Shown: one piece after another, positions 34,893 through 47,310 of the stretch
Layout of the letters: the number at the start of each line of letters is the position of its first letter
Position numbering within the stretch: position 1 is the first letter of the stretch
Assembly: GCA_947095585.1 (NCBI GenBank)
Contig: OX352763.1
Location: forward strand, 99,799,908 to 99,863,907
Source: Nephrocerus scutellatus
Lineage: Eukaryota > Arthropoda > Insecta > Diptera > Pipunculidae
DNA: 64,000 bases
Reading direction: 5' to 3'
The notes under the pieces: generated by a model
The model's database searches: none
Told to the model about the DNA's origin: nothing
Seen by the model: the letters and a program-made list of their open reading frames with translations, nothing else
Translations under genes and position numbers: made by a program

Positions 34893-37030
34893 CGGGTAGG
34901 TTAGGTTAAGGTGGCTGTCAGTGAAAGAGCGACACACATAGACCAGTAACGTTCCATTGTGATACCACGTAGATCAAGAAATTTTTTTTCCACCTACTCT
35001 TTTAACCAATTAGAGCTTAGTATGACACGTATGAGACTGCTAATGTCAAAAAGGATTAGATTATTATTGTCGTTGTAGAAGGAAGCTCCCATATGGAGTT
35101 TGTGCTTTTGGGAGAGGTCTAGGCATGTGCAGAGCAGATGGAGCCTTATCCATGCAGCTTCTGTAGAAATCATTCGAGAAGACGCACAAGCCTTGCTGTA
35201 TCCTCGCCTATGAGACAGTGTCCAGTGATGATACTTAAAATAGCACCGATGTGCGATATTTTTTGAGAAATCAAACCCTTGGAGCATCTTGGATCAAGCT
35301 TCGGCCAGATCTTTTTTGTCGCTACCTACCTACCACCTACGATTAGGTTTTTCATTTAACTCCCACTTTAACATGAGTTTGCATGCATTCAATCAATTGG
35401 CGTGCCTATCGAACCATATTTAGGAAAGATGGGTAGAGTTGTTCCTTGTTTGGCGAGTTCGTCAGTCATACAGATTCCCGGAATGTCTCTGTGCGCCGGC
35501 ACCCAACACAAGTAAATATTGAACTGCCCCGCCATCTCCATGAGAGATGATCGGTAGTTAAGGTCTAGAATTGAAAATCGAATAATCGCTAAGATTATGA
35601 CGTTTCTCTTCAGCCAAGAGAAGGCTTTATTGATCGCCATAATTTCAGCCCGGAAAATACTACAGTGATTAGGAGGCTAAGATTTAGTCTTTTTAGAAAA
35701 CACCTCCGTCAACTCCGTCATCAGTTTCTGACCCGCCTGTGTCAAAATGTATGTGTTCATCATCCAAATAAGCGCTTCTTTCCACAATGATCTGTAGGGG
35801 AAGGTGACCTGGCTGTTTAGGTTGAAATGAAGTTGCGGAGTGGTGTAGTCTATGTTGTCTGAAATCTTAACTAAATTCAGGATAGGGGAGTGACCGATTT
35901 AATTTCTAGTCCACTGGAAGACAGCGTTAAGGCTTATAGTCGAGCTAGCAGCTAGTTGCCTGCTGAAAATGTCGATTGGTGTTAGATTGAACTGATTGTC
36001 CAGTGCGGCGGAGGCGGTTTTACGAAGTTCTCCGCTCATACATAGACTAGCTGATTTTTGAAGATTGCTTTGTTTGCCAAGATTTACTTTATTTTCTAAG
36101 GCAGTCACACCGTATAGAAGAGTGAGTCTTACTACCGCCGTATATAGCCAATGAGTTATATTGGGTTGAAGACACAATTTTCTGCCAATGGCTTTTTTGC
36201 ACGAGAAGAGTGCCACTGAGGCTTTCCGAACTATTTCTTGTAGATTTGGATTCCAGGTTAGCTTTCTGTCCAGAATAATGGCTTTATCAGAGAAAGACAA
36301 GCTTACACCTTTTATAAAAGGATGGTCAACATGTCGAATTTTTTATTGCCTGGGGAAGCACAGTTTTGCGGGGAAAACCACAAAAATCTTCCCAACTTGT
36401 TTAAAGCATTTTGCAGGAGCTATTTTAAGGTATTCGGGTGTTTTCCTAAGACGACAATAGCAACGTCATCCGCACAAGCGATTATTCCGCAGCTCTCCCT
36501 TCTTAGGTATAATAGCAGCTCAATCACCACTAAGTTCCGGAGAAGAGGGGACATCAGGACTCCACCTTTCGGAGTTCCTCAGGTGATAGATCTTCTAGCA
36601 GACGATACACCATGTTTTAAATTAATAATCCAACTTGTGAGCAGAAGAATAATCAATTCGCTAAGCGAGTCGTTCACCCTCGAATTGGACAGTGCATTCG
36701 TAATCGCAGATGTGTCGTCGACGTTGTTAAAAGCGACTTCAATGTCCAGGAATACTACCATTGTGTTCTCCTTATAGTGAAGGGAAAGTTCAATAGAAAG
36801 TACCAATGTGTGCAAAGCTGTTTCTACAGACTTACCTTTACAATACGCGTGTTGATCTGTAGACAGGAGTCTTTTGTCGATGCCGGTGCGTACGTGATCA
36901 GTCGATCAGTCTTTCTAGTGTCTTTAATGGGAGTGATGATAGATTGATTGCACTGAGATCCTTTGGACTAACGTACGACATTTTGCCGGTGTATGGGAAT
37001 GGGAAACGAAATAAAATTCATTGAGTCTTT
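34893..37030 (-). mobile_element. LOA-like LINE, 5-prime-truncated
   Basis: Minus-strand order: VSPKDLSAINLSSLPLKTLE (RT entry, about 36900-37000), MVVFLDIEVAFNNVDD (motif A, about 36720-36770), the palm region at about 36440-36500, then LTWNPNLQEIVRKAS and CKKAIGRKLCLQPNITHWLY. RNase H pieces follow (NIYLCWVPAHRDIPGICMTD) and the C-terminal SIITGHCLIGEDTARL. The 3-prime UTR ends CCTTAACCTAACCTACC, the same tail as the copy at 8.2 kb. Several frameshifts. I found no target duplication. Confidence 0.85.
35389..35640 (-). pseudogene. LOA-like RNase H fragment
   Basis: An 83-codon frame with RSSLMEMAGQFNIYLCWVPA, HRDIPGICMTDELAKQGTTL and PIFPKYGSIGTPI. It matches the fragment at 9.6 kb closely; the WVPGH motif has become WVPAH. 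Confidence 0.8.
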
Positions 37031-37559
37031 CCAAAAAAAGCCTTTTTCGATCTGTGAAAAGATGGTCGTTAAGAAGCCTGCTATGGATGAATAAGAGTTT
37101 ATTTTTTTCAACTTTGTTTTTCCTTGAAAAAAGTGCTGATTGCCAAGTCTAGCGACATCAGTCCGTGTCCGCTCAATTGTTATATTTTAGATTTTTATCG
37201 ATCTTACTTAATAGACAGTAAAAAAGAGAATCCGTTCCCCAACCTACTCATTGGTAAGCTTACTTCTCTTAAAGCCCTCTGAAGGACTGAATTATCATAA
37301 AATTTGAAAGACGGTTAGATTTTTTTATGCACATCTGATAAGACACACGGCACGACTCCACTCTCATCTGATGGATGCGTCGGGGTCAACTATCGCTTCG
37401 TGTTCTGGCTCTTGATTTTATGCGAAATAAAAACAACAAACGTGTAACCGAGGGTGGATTAAAAAGTTCCGTAGCGGACAAGTGTTAAAATTTCTTTACC
37501 TTATCTGTTCAAATAACGTAATTAATCGAAAGAGCAGAGGACAAAAATTTGTGGCAGCC
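37031..37559. other. no gene recognised
   Basis: May include further decayed upstream LINE sequence near 37031-37110; otherwise nothing recognised. Confidence 0.35.
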
Positions 37560-37735
37560 AAATTTTGTGATAAAATTTTAACCCATTTCCTAAAGCCAGA
37601 TTTTATTCTAACTTTGCACTTCGATGACAACACTTTCTGTAAACATTTGGAAGTGATCGAGCTCCAAAAAGCGGCGGTGCTCCCATACAAAAGTTTTTCA
37701 AAATTAACCCAAACTCAAACCCTGCAGAAAATACC
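37560..37735 (+). mobile_element. tandem-unit dispersed element, 5-prime-part fragment
   Basis: Matches the first unit and its lead-in in copies 1 and 2: TTTTAACCCATTTCC, GCCAGATTTTATT, TGACAACACTTTCTGTAAA, GGTGCTCCCATACAAAAG. The ends of the element are missing. A 104-codon frame at 37482-37796 is the same sequence read through. Confidence 0.6.
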
Positions 37736-37740
37736 ACTGC

Positions 37741-39734
37741 TCCAAAGCAACCTCCCGTTCACTTTTTTAAATACCAAACGAGTGTGCAAAATTTAGGGAC
37801 GCTAATAATACGGCAAGTATATTATAGCGTTATTCGACTAATTTGATGTACATACCTCCTACGAACTTGTATTAAAAAAAAATCAAACTAAAGTCAAAAT
37901 CTTCCTGGACCCGATATATATAAACTGGGTGCTACATGGACAGGGATATGAAGGACTGATGATTGGTATGTAAGTTGAACGATGTGTAAATGTGGTTGCT
38001 GCGTTAATATGAGCCATTCATGATTTTTTAATTACACATTGTGGGTTAAAATATGTTTGAAAGAATTAGATCAAAGTTACCTCAAATGTTTACACTGCAT
38101 CTTTAGAGATGTTATGATGATGCTGCTTACTTCCGGTCGCTATTTACGATTGCTTTTCAATAAGAGGAGATTAAAAGGTATCGGAGGCCAAATTTAGAGA
38201 GTAGTTGAGAGTAAAATACTTTCCAATTTGCAGTTGGAAGCTCTTTAGTTGATGTTTTCATGTTTTATTTTTGTATCAAATTTTAATGCAAACATATCAG
38301 CAGCATTTAAAAAAACAAGAAACTATGTCCACCTAACAAAATCCTGTTTAAGATTCAAAATTCAATTTCAATCAAACGCCATCGCACGTTACGTGGTTAG
38401 TTAATCCATTTTTGAATCTATATCCGAATACCTTTAATTGGATTATCTGCGTATAAATTGAGCTGGACGAGCGGTTAATTGACGAAAATAAATTCGTTTG
38501 TTTTCGCTTTTATATAGTAGAGCGAGCTCCGTTTGTCTGGATAGTCATCGAGGAAAGTAAATGACCTGGCGAGATGTGGTGTTTATCCTTTCTACTATGA
38601 CATGTCATTATTCGTTTCATCTCGCAGCCCCATGGTTGCAAATAACAGACGTAGACTATCAAATAAATAGAAATGTTTCTACAAAAAGTTCTATTTATAT
38701 TTAACTGCAGCTGGTAAGTTTCTATTTTCAAATAGATGGCAGACCACAATGTTTAGTCTCATCTCAGATAAATCCTTTGTTAAATTTTTAATTCTGTTTG
38801 ATGGTCAAATACAGACAGAAGCTGCTCTGCAATGCAATTCGCCAAAGTCTCGAATATTGAGACGTTAATTAAATAAACACTCCATTTGTGTCCTTTGATA
38901 ACTTTCATGACGAAAACTTTTTCCACAGTCAAAATGCATTTCTCTTTGATTTCTATTTATAAGGTTAGCTTATTCGCACTTTTCTCTGTAGTTATTAATA
39001 AAAAAAACATTAAAAGACACCAGTTAATCTGTATACCGAAGGCGAAGATAATGTGTTGCTTACGGTAACATGGCAACACAAACATTACCTTACTAAAGTC
39101 GAAAATTATTTCCTTCCAATGGTGAAAACATATGACTTCAGAGCAAATTAATTGTTGATTCTTGGCAGTCGATTTTTCGACATAGTGGTGGTGAAGAAGT
39201 AGAACAATGAGAGTCAATAAGGAAATAAATAGAGGTAATTACGCCAGAGAAAAACACGGTACTATGGTTAACGAAAGAGGTTATACGTAAAATCAATTAA
39301 TTCTTTTCAGAGGTGTGATTAGCTACAATAACCAAAGAAGAGGAATACTGTGACGCTCATTTTGTCTGTCTTCTTCTACCTCATGAACACAAAATACGAA
39401 AAAAAGGGCAGACATCCTTAAATCCAAGAAAGCTCTCTGTCTACTCTGCCCTTGACAACACTAGAATGCAATTAAGCGATTACTTGTCTTTCAGTGTTTG
39501 GTTCCTTGTGAGTTTCTTCGACTTTATTGATATACATAATTATTTATATGAAGTCCTTTTCCAAATCATATATTGAAAGACCTTGGCGTGATTCCTGTGC
39601 ACACGTTCTACAAAGTTTTGTAATAATGAAACATTGAAAGTCACCAGCTTCATAATGCTATCCCTATTAAAATTAAGGATTTCCTTGTAGGAAAAAGGCC
39701 TGATTAATTGTTTGGGTTGCCTTAGTCCCGGGAC
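37741..39734. other. no gene recognised
   Basis: AT-rich DNA without recognised genes or elements. A loose AAGGGCAGA/TCTGCCCTT inverted repeat lies at about 39405-39452. Confidence 0.4.
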
Positions 39735-39740
39735 GCTTTT

Positions 39741-40205
39741 CTAGTGGGCCAGGCGAAGTTTGTGTTCCCAAAAATTTATCAGTGCTGTGGCGGCAGTCCA
39801 GTTGACACCACAATAGGATTCAGGTCCAGTGCATCGTAACAGATTTTTACCGATATCGAGTCTATCAAATTGGATGACGGAGCCATATATTCTAGCGACT
39901 TTAATTCCTTTATTAAGGTTAATCCCAGCGCATGACTCAATGGCATGTAGTTCCGCTTGAAAAGGCGAGGGACTTTTTCCCATTGGTATCGAGACTTTGG
40001 TGTTGGGTCCGAAGACACCAGCTCCAACTCCAGTTTCCATCTTCGATCCATCTGTGAACCAGACCATACATATAGCATCCAGAGCCGGAACATCATTGAA
40101 CTTCCCGTGTTTCCCTAGAAGGCAGTGTCCTCTCATTATCCCTACCACCCTTCTTAGTTCACGTCTTTGTAGGGAAATGTAGCGAAGTTGAGCGCTACAA
40201 GTCAA
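39741..40205 (-). pseudogene. fused C-terminal motif and second RNase H segment
   Basis: One 154-codon frame joins two modules in the wrong order: the C-terminal GHCLLGKH motif, normally after RNase H, followed directly by a fresh RNase H start (VWFTDGSKMETGVGAGVFGP). The joint is near residue 47. The second module diverges from the first RNase H upstream, so it likely comes from another LINE family or subfamily. Confidence 0.75.
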
Positions 40206-40362
40206 GCTTTGGCCAGACCTGCCTTGAAATATTGCAAGTGTCGGTGTTTTTTCACCTTACATAAGTTTCTGCCTCTTTCCGAAGCTCAAGATTGAGTGTC
40301 GCGATAGGACTCTGTACCTCTACCTCCTTTAGGTAGCAGCTGGAGAGTCGTGCCACGTCTAG

Positions 40363-41031
40363 CTAACTCGTCCGCCCTGCAGTTCCCCTCAACATCTGTG
40401 TGGCCAGGGACCAAATCATACTTATATTTAACTGTTCACTCATCTCGTTAAGAGAGGAGTGACAGCTCAACGCCACCTTAGATTTCAGCGAGACCGCCTT
40501 CAACGATTTTATTGCCGCCTGACTGTCCACATAAATGATAGTCTTCTTCATCCTCTCAATCGCTATCACCTCAGCCTTGTATACGCTGCAGCGATCAGGT
40601 AGTCGGACAGAGATGCTTACCTTCAGCTTGTCACAGAAGACTGCTGCTCCTACTTTACCGTCTAGCTTAGAGCCATCCGTGAAAAACTGTATTGTTTCAT
40701 TATCGATTACGGATCCACTCTTCCAGTCTTCTCTAGAGGGTATGGTTGTCCGAAAACCTTTCTGAAAGCATAACACTGATGTTATGTAATCAAGATTCGT
40801 CAGCTCTTGCTTTAGCGATTTAGTTATGGTAGAGTGCCCCTTTTGAAGACTTTTCCACTGATTGACAGCTAACAGTCGCGTATCTGTAATTGCCGCTTTC
40901 TGTTTGTCAAATATATATAGTGGGGTAAGGTCATAACCTCTAGAGCACGAGTTTGTGTAGATCTCAGCGCCCCGCTTACAGGCCGCTTTTTGTACCTTCC
41001 CCAATATACTTTTATATGTGGTTTTTTCCAT
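40363..41031 (-). pseudogene. LINE connection plus RNase H, 222-codon remnant
   Basis: The longest element frame in the window. It starts downstream of RT (EKTTYKSILGKVQKAACKRG), passes DLTPLYIFDKQKA, and holds RNase H with the first Asp in FFTDGSKLDG, Glu in YKAEVIAIE and Asp in YVDSQAAIKSL. A frameshift turns the expected WVPGHTDVEGNCRADE into an out-of-frame end; that motif is readable in the next frame at about 40365-40420. Confidence 0.85.
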
Positions 41032-41840
41032 AGCTGGCCACTATACGCTTACCCCGTACAGTAATATTGGTCTCGCTACCGAAGTGTACGGCCAGTGTAC
41101 CAGCTTTGGCTTCAAACCCCTTTTTTTACCAATGGCGTTCTTGCATGAGTGTAAGGCAATAATCGCTTTATTTACTCGTTCTATTATATTACGTTTCCAT
41201 CTCAGTTTCCTGTCCTCTTTATCAGAAAAAACTAAGAGGTACCATTTAGTGTTGGCGGATCAACTGTTGGAATTTTATATTTCCTGGTGAAATGGACAAG
41301 CTCTGTCTTATTCGGGTTGTTGCCCAGAATGCTTTTATTTGCCCATTCTTTAACGATTAAGAGGGCATTTTGCATAACCTCCTTAATCGCTCTGAGGTAT
41401 TTCCCTGAGACAGCTAATGCTACATGTTTCCAGTTTCAACAGTAATTCGTTGATTACTATATTCCAGAGGAGAGTGGATAATACACTTCCTTGCAGTGTT
41501 CCTCTATTTACCTGCCGCTTTAAGATGGAACCCCCCAGCTCCGCACTAATAATCCGGCCTAGAAGCATATGATTAATTAGTCTGCTTATAGGGTAGTCCA
41601 CCTCTAGGTCTGACAGTCCTTTACAGATTACCTCTATTTTAACATTATTGAACGCACCCTCGATGTCCAAAAATGCTACTAGTGTATACTCCTGGGAGTA
41701 TATTGGTTTTTTCAATTGTGCTTACTAAGGTGTGTAAGGCTGTTTTCACAGACTTTCCCCTGTGGTAACAATGTTGGGACTTTGCCCGATTGCGAGGTTT
41801 TACCTTAGCCCTTATATGAACATCTATCAGTGCATTATTG

Positions 41841-43590
41841 TTGCTAGTGGTGTAATGTGATAGTACTTCTTTTAGAAAATTTCTTAAACTGTGAAATTCT
41901 TCTTTTCCAGGACATCAGTGACTTCTCTTGATAGCATGGAAACAGACTGTTTGTTGGACAACTTTACCTGACAGCAGCGCATTTTTGCTGACTAAGTATG
42001 GAAGTTACTAAGCAAAACATTCCACTTTGTATATTTTAAAAATACATCATATCGTATGTCATTTTCTTAACAAAATTTTAATTTTTTTTAAATGCGGATG
42101 AGTTAGAAATCTAAATGCTTTTTAATCGAATAAGGAAGTGAAGACACGTTGAGACAAGAGACAAATTGTCGCATACTGTTCTCTTGCAAAAAAGTGAAAC
42201 TAATTACCATATGGGTTAAAACAGCGTGCACCAGAGTACTTGTACCAAGCTTGGGAACATCGTACGGATAATTATATATCTTTCTTGATAGATGGATGGC
42301 TAGGGGTTTTGCACTAGGAAACGTATCCATGTGTAAATAACAAAGCGCATAAAAGGAAAGTAACGAAAGGTGTTACACTCTTCTTTTATTGTGGTTTTTA
42401 TACAGAAGAAATGGAGAATGGAGTAGGTACGTTTGTATATAAGTGTGGTTCTTTTTTGTACTAAGTGTGTGGTTGGTTCGACAAGTGGAAAATAAAGAAA
42501 ATGCAAAGGAAATCATGATTATGTTTATTTTATTTCACACTTTTTTCCACCATGTTTACCATGCGGACTGAAAGAAAGAGTATGCAAAAGCAGGCGGGCT
42601 TTTGATGTCGAAAAAGGGATCTGTTTTGTTGTATAATTAGCATATATTAACGCTTTTAGGACAAAACTACACTAACTAAGTTACTCATAATTTTCAGTCC
42701 GCTTTTATCTTGTCATAGGTGTGAGAATCCTCATTACCGCAGAGCATCGTATCCGTCGTGACCGCACTCACTCAGATTTGCGAATTATCCTTTTTATTTG
42801 TTTTGTGTTACCGAATGAGCAGAAGGAATCTTTTTGTAAAAATCCAGTTACTTGTTTTTTACATTTGTAATTAAATTCTAGCAAAGGACATTCTTGTGGT
42901 TGCATCTGAGATGAGTACTGAGCACTATTTTTTTAGATTGCTGTGCTGATTTATGCTACGTTGAGCTGGCATTAGTATTTTCATACTCTATTCACTTACA
43001 CGTTGTGATAAGACTTACTGTGGTTCTAAATGTTTCTCAAGGACCAAAGGAAATTACTTTGCTGATCTGTGAAATTTAGATTTATATTTTGAAAATGTGT
43101 AAAATGGTAAATTGAAAAGGGTAAGGTTGAAAATTAAATGAATTATTATAAGATATTGGACGATAGCCAATTTGTCCACATAAAACAAAAGCATTATTAT
43201 TATTATTAATTTTTAGTACGGTCTGTGCAGAAAGAAGAGAATGATCAGCATGTTGAAACCATGCAAATAACCTATTTAAGCCAATACAACGCCACGATGG
43301 CAAAGTAATTCACATACCCAGGCCATTTCCTTGCAAATACCATCCAAAACTTGCAACAAGAGGAACAAATACGACCTCAACAAATACAATCGTGGGACTT
43401 AAAATTGCAGGCAATTCATTAAAAGAGCTACCGATCTCAGGCCAACCGATTGGGAGTACAGAATGCTTTAAATAAACTGCTGATTACGAACAAAGCGGAA
43501 GACCAATGACTGAAGAGTGCACAGAAAAGACTGCTGATCTCACTCACTTGCGGAAGAGAAGAAATGGCAGAAAGACAATATTCAGAGCGT
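41841..43590. other. no gene recognised
   Basis: AT-rich; a TTA microsatellite lies near 43195-43209. No gene supported. Confidence 0.4.
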
Positions 43591-44508
43591 AGGAGACCGC
43601 CCATGTCAATGCTGGATCATTAGTGTTGTTGTAGAATAAAAGCTCCCATATAGAGTTAACATGGGCTGGACAAGTACAGAGAAGAGGGATAATGGTCTCC
43701 TCCTCCTCATCCATGCAGCTTCTGCAGAAGTCATTCGAGAAGACTCCATGTGTTGCTGCATGCTTGCCTATGAGACAGTGTCCAGTGATGACACCTGCAA
43801 TAGCACCGATGTGTGGTCTTTTTTGAGAGTTTTTGAGCGTTTCGGATCCAGCTTGGGCCAGATCTGTTTTGTATTTATGCAAGTTGTACGGTTAGTTTTT
43901 TCATTAGCCACAGAATGTCTAGTGCGGCGGAGGGTGTTGTACGAAGTGCTCCGCTCATACATAAACTAGCTGATATTTGGACTTTGCTTAATTTGTCAAG
44001 GTTTTCTTTCTTATTTAAGGCAGTCTACCATACAGTCACATCGTATATTAGAGTAGGGTTAACTACCGTTGAGAATAGTGCCATTGTGGCTTTACGAACT
44101 CTATCTTGTATGTTTGGTTTCCAGCTTAGCTTTCTGTTCCAAAGACTTGGCTTTATCAGAGAATGTTAAGCTTACACATTTTATAGAAGGAGGGTTAATA
44201 AGTGGAAGTTTATATTTCCTGGTGAATAGGACAAGCTCAGTGTTGTGAGGATTTACTCCTAAACCACAGCGATCTGCCCAGCAAGTTAGCTTGTTGAGAG
44301 CATTTTGCAGGAGAAAATTTAAGGTATGCGGGTATTTTCCTCAGACGGCAATAGCAACGTCATCCGCATAAGCGATCACTTTGTAGCACTCACCTCTGAA
44401 GCATACCTGCAGCTAAGTTCCATAGAAGGGGGTATAGGACTTCACCTTGTGGGTTTCCTCTGAAAATATATCTTCTGGCAGACGACACGCCCAGTTTTGA
44501 TTTAATAA

Positions 44509-44883
44509 TCAAAGAAGATTAGTCAATTCGCCAAGTGAGTTGTCCGCTCTCAAAGTCGACAGTGCATCCGTAATCATAGATGTGTTGATGTTGTTAAAAG
44601 CGTTAATGTTAATGTCTAGGAATATTACCGTTGTATAGTTCCTGTAGTGAAGGTTATGTTTAATAGAACGTACCAGTATATGCAGAGCTGTTTCTACAGA
44701 CTTGCCTTTACAATACGCGTGCTGATCTTTAGACAGGAGTCTTTTGTCAATGAGTGTGTGTTTGTAGGTATCAATCTCTCTTTCCAGTGCCTTTAACAGG
44801 AATGATGATAGACTGATTGGTCTGAGATTCTTTGGACTAACATGCGAACAATTGCCGGCTTTGGGTATGAAAACCACGTTCAC
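44509..44883 (-). pseudogene. LINE reverse transcriptase N-terminal region
   Basis: A 124-codon frame with NVVFIPKAGNCSHVSPKNLR, PISLSSFLLKALEREIDTY, the DQHAYCKGKSVETAL motif and motif A (TTVIFLDI). Upstream, codons for AELQRTSDIILTLLDTRVAS are in the next frame. Catalytic motif C lies further downstream near 44360-44380. Confidence 0.85.
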
Positions 44884-45420
44884 TTCTCTCCATAAAACTG
44901 AAATGTGGACCAGATCGAGGCAACTCTTGTGTCTAGCAAAGTAAGGATAATATCCGAAGTCCTTTGCAACTCGGCTGGTATTATGCCGTTAGGTCCTGCA
45001 GATTTGTATGGTTCGAAGCTATATATCGCCTAAAGTAGTTTGTCCTTATTTATCAGTTCATTATAGATGGTTCTACGATTGTCTGCCCTATTAAAGCTGA
45101 TATTACTTAAAACATGGGAGCCGCCCGTCAGTGCTTGAGGTAGTCCACTATCCGTCTGGATTTTCAGGCAACTCGGCGTTATTGGATCAGTTACGAGGAT
45201 TTTTCTTATCCTACATTATCAAAGAAGAGCGCCTGGCTGTCTCTAATCCTTTTTTATAAGGTTTGAGGGATGCTTTGTAAGCATCCTAATATGTCCCGCT
45301 AAGATGAGGAATACTTAGTAAGATCAGAGTTTACGTTTAAATAGTTTTTAAACGTTTCTCTGTATTTGAGCCAGTTAGTCTTCCTATGATTTAGGTTTGT
45401 CATCTAAACTGCTAAATATA

Positions 45421-45790
45421 CTCACGATCGAAGGAAGAATGTTCAGCCGATACCTTCCAGTCTAGAATTCTTTGGTTGAGAGGATCAGTGACAAAAGTAA
45501 TATCTAACACTTCTTGTTGACTCCTGGTTACGAGGGTTGGTTCATTACCAATATTGACTACAATTGAGTTTTCATTTAAAATATAATCGAAAAGTAACTC
45601 ACCCCTGTCGTTGATGTCGGAGCTGCTTCATACAGAGTGATGGGCATATGCATCGCGTCTAATAATGAGACTGGTGTTATGTCTTTTCGCTTCAGCGATA
45701 AATTTCTGCATGAGAGAGAGATCCCACGTGGTCTTGGGAGAGATAAGCCGATGCCAGCCATTTGGTTCCTGGGTGAGTCGGTTGAGTCAG
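45421..45790 (-). pseudogene. LINE AP-endonuclease domain
   Basis: About 120 codons readable in one frame with a single stop. They include WHRLISPKTTWDLSLMQKF, a DA.AHH motif corresponding to the catalytic GDFNAHH-type box, then SSSDINDRGELL and LDITFVTDPLNQRIL. The usual terminal SDH motif is degraded (AEHSSFDRE). The single stop is at a Trp position of the family motif and is explained by a TGG-to-TGA change. Confidence 0.8.
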
Positions 45791-46399
45791 GTGAGTTGAT
45801 TGTGCGGCAGTGACATCTCGATCTCTGAAGTTAGGGAGTAAAAATACTTTTTGACTACGTTTCAATAATATGCAGGATCTTTTTCTGCTACATATAGCGA
45901 GTAATATCCAGGAGTCCTGAGTCCGCAAACCAGGTTTTTAACAATGGTTCCATGGTTCTTGGATCAGGAGATCTCATCTCTGCTTTTAAACAGACAAAAG
46001 GAGACCGAAGCCTTTTAAGATTGTTGGAGGGTTATCTGGACTAACTGCAGCATTTCTGTTGCAATCAGGTAGAGAAACCTCCACCACGGTATGATAGACG
46101 ATAAAAGACGAGAGATAGATGATAGAGTTATGGGCTCACCAAAGTTTTTGGAGTGTCTTCCATCAAAAAAACCGTGACAGATGCTCCAGGGTCGGGAGTA
46201 ATGAACTTCGATTCTGAAGGATGTAGGGCAGTTCACCTGCGTCCAGCTCATCCTTCTTGTATACTCGAAGGTTGATGTGATCCCATCAATATCTTATCAT
46301 GCCTTTGGCCTCCGCCAGATGAGCGAGGATTTCCTGATTGATCACAACAACCGCGGATCTTCAGGAACCTCATTGCTCCTCCAACTTGGCGACTTTTCA

Positions 46400-47310
46400 G
46401 TCGTGAGTTGGAAGTGAGGGATTGCTAATTTGCAGGACTTGGAGTATTTCATCCGGAGGGTTCAGTAGGCAGTAGGTAGGTGCGAGCTCTCTGTCGGCTT
46501 GGGATATCCTCTCTCGCAACTACTTCGAAATTAACACTCGGCCAAACATCTCCTAGAACCTAGACGATAAGCTTAATATAAGCCTTGATGCCAACTGCCA
46601 TCGCGAGTGATAGGAGGTGGTCCTGGATGCTCCTCATAAGAGTCAGAAAGCTACCAGAAAGCTTTAGCTTGATTAATTGTCACCATTCCGGAAAGATAGT
46701 TCCGTCAGTGTCGCTGCGATTTATCACTGCGACTACGATTTCATACTTAAGGACATCGCTAAAGGACCTCTGAAATGTAGCAGTGGAGTGACTAAACTGA
46801 CTTTTTGAAACCGAAACGGTGTCCTCCACCGATCTATGTCGCTAGACCTGGAGTCATCGCTGGTCCGTTTTCGTGCTTATCTATAAGGCCTTGCGCCAAT
46901 TTTAGCTTGGCGATCTGCTTAAGTATTCTGTTGGTCTCTGGAATTGTTCCGAGGACCTTCAGTGTCCGAACCGAATTTCACCGGTCCTTGTACAACGATC
47001 TAGTTGGAGTGCGAATTTCCACCAGATGCGCCTACAAGATTATTGGCAGCAGAAGGGCTATGAGGTACCACAATCCTACTGCTGCTATTAGAAGGCCAAT
47101 TTGTCAAAGCCGACCTGCGCTTATCGGCAGTAGATAAACAACTACCCACCGTTGCAGGCGCATTAACGGTAGACACCGTTTTCGAAGTGTTTGTGCTAGT
47201 TTTCTCAAAAAGCAAAATAAAAATTTTTTCTGTCTGCCATTTGGATTCCCACGAGTGACGGAAAAAGGGTGGCCCATCTGTACACAGAACCGCAATATAC
47301 AGATAAGGGT
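46400..47310 (-). pseudogene. LINE ORF1-like (gag-like) region
   Basis: Upstream of the endonuclease on the same strand, broken frames include SFSDVLKYEIVVAVINRS, DTDGTIFPEW, a stop (TGA where a second Trp is likely), QLIKLKLSGSFLTLMRSI and QDHLLSLAMAVGI. The 104-codon frame at 47000-47314 is Ser/Thr/Ala/Asn-rich, as many ORF1 N-termini are. I see no clear zinc knuckle. Its identity as ORF1 rests on position and is inference. Confidence 0.5.

Larger units (their letters stand above)
39735..41840 (-). mobile_element. second LOA-like LINE, chimeric 3-prime part
   Basis: A relative of, but distinct from, the other three copies. Minus-strand order: GKSVKTALHTLV (about 41770), LVAFLDIEGAFNNVKIEVIC (motif A), NRGTLQGSVLSTLLWNIVIN (motif B), then RKLRWKRNIIERVNKAIIAL and LVHWPYTSVARPILLYGV. 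A first RNase H follows (FFTDGSKLDGKVGAAVF, YVDSQAAIKSL, VPGHTDVEGNCRADELARRG), then RRVVGIMRGHCLLGKHG. A second, different RNase H segment then appears (VWFTDGSKMETGVGAGVFGP, FQAELHAIESCAGINL). No YADD box is visible; the palm is frameshifted. Confidence 0.85.
43600..47310 (-). mobile_element. LOA-like LINE, most complete copy (ORF1, endonuclease, RT; RNase H deleted)
   Basis: Minus-strand order from the right: an ORF1-like region (about 46400-47310; VLKYEIVVAVINRSDTDGTI, then SGSFLTLMRSIQDHLLSLAM); AP-endonuclease (about 45421-45790; DLSLMQKFIAEAKRHNTSL, DAYAHHSV, SSSDINDRGELLFDYIL, EVLDITFVTDPLNQRILDW); linker; RT entry (AGPNGIIPAELQRTSDIIL); RT (LRPISLSSFLLKALE, KDQHAYCKGKSVETALHILV, TTVIFLDI motif A); palm (ADDVAIAV near 44375); thumb. 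Sequence then jumps from the post-RT SYNTLRR segment straight to NTKQIWPKLDPKRSK and GVITGHCLIGKHA, so RNase H is deleted. The 3-prime end is also truncated (diverges after FYNNTNDP). Confidence 0.88.
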
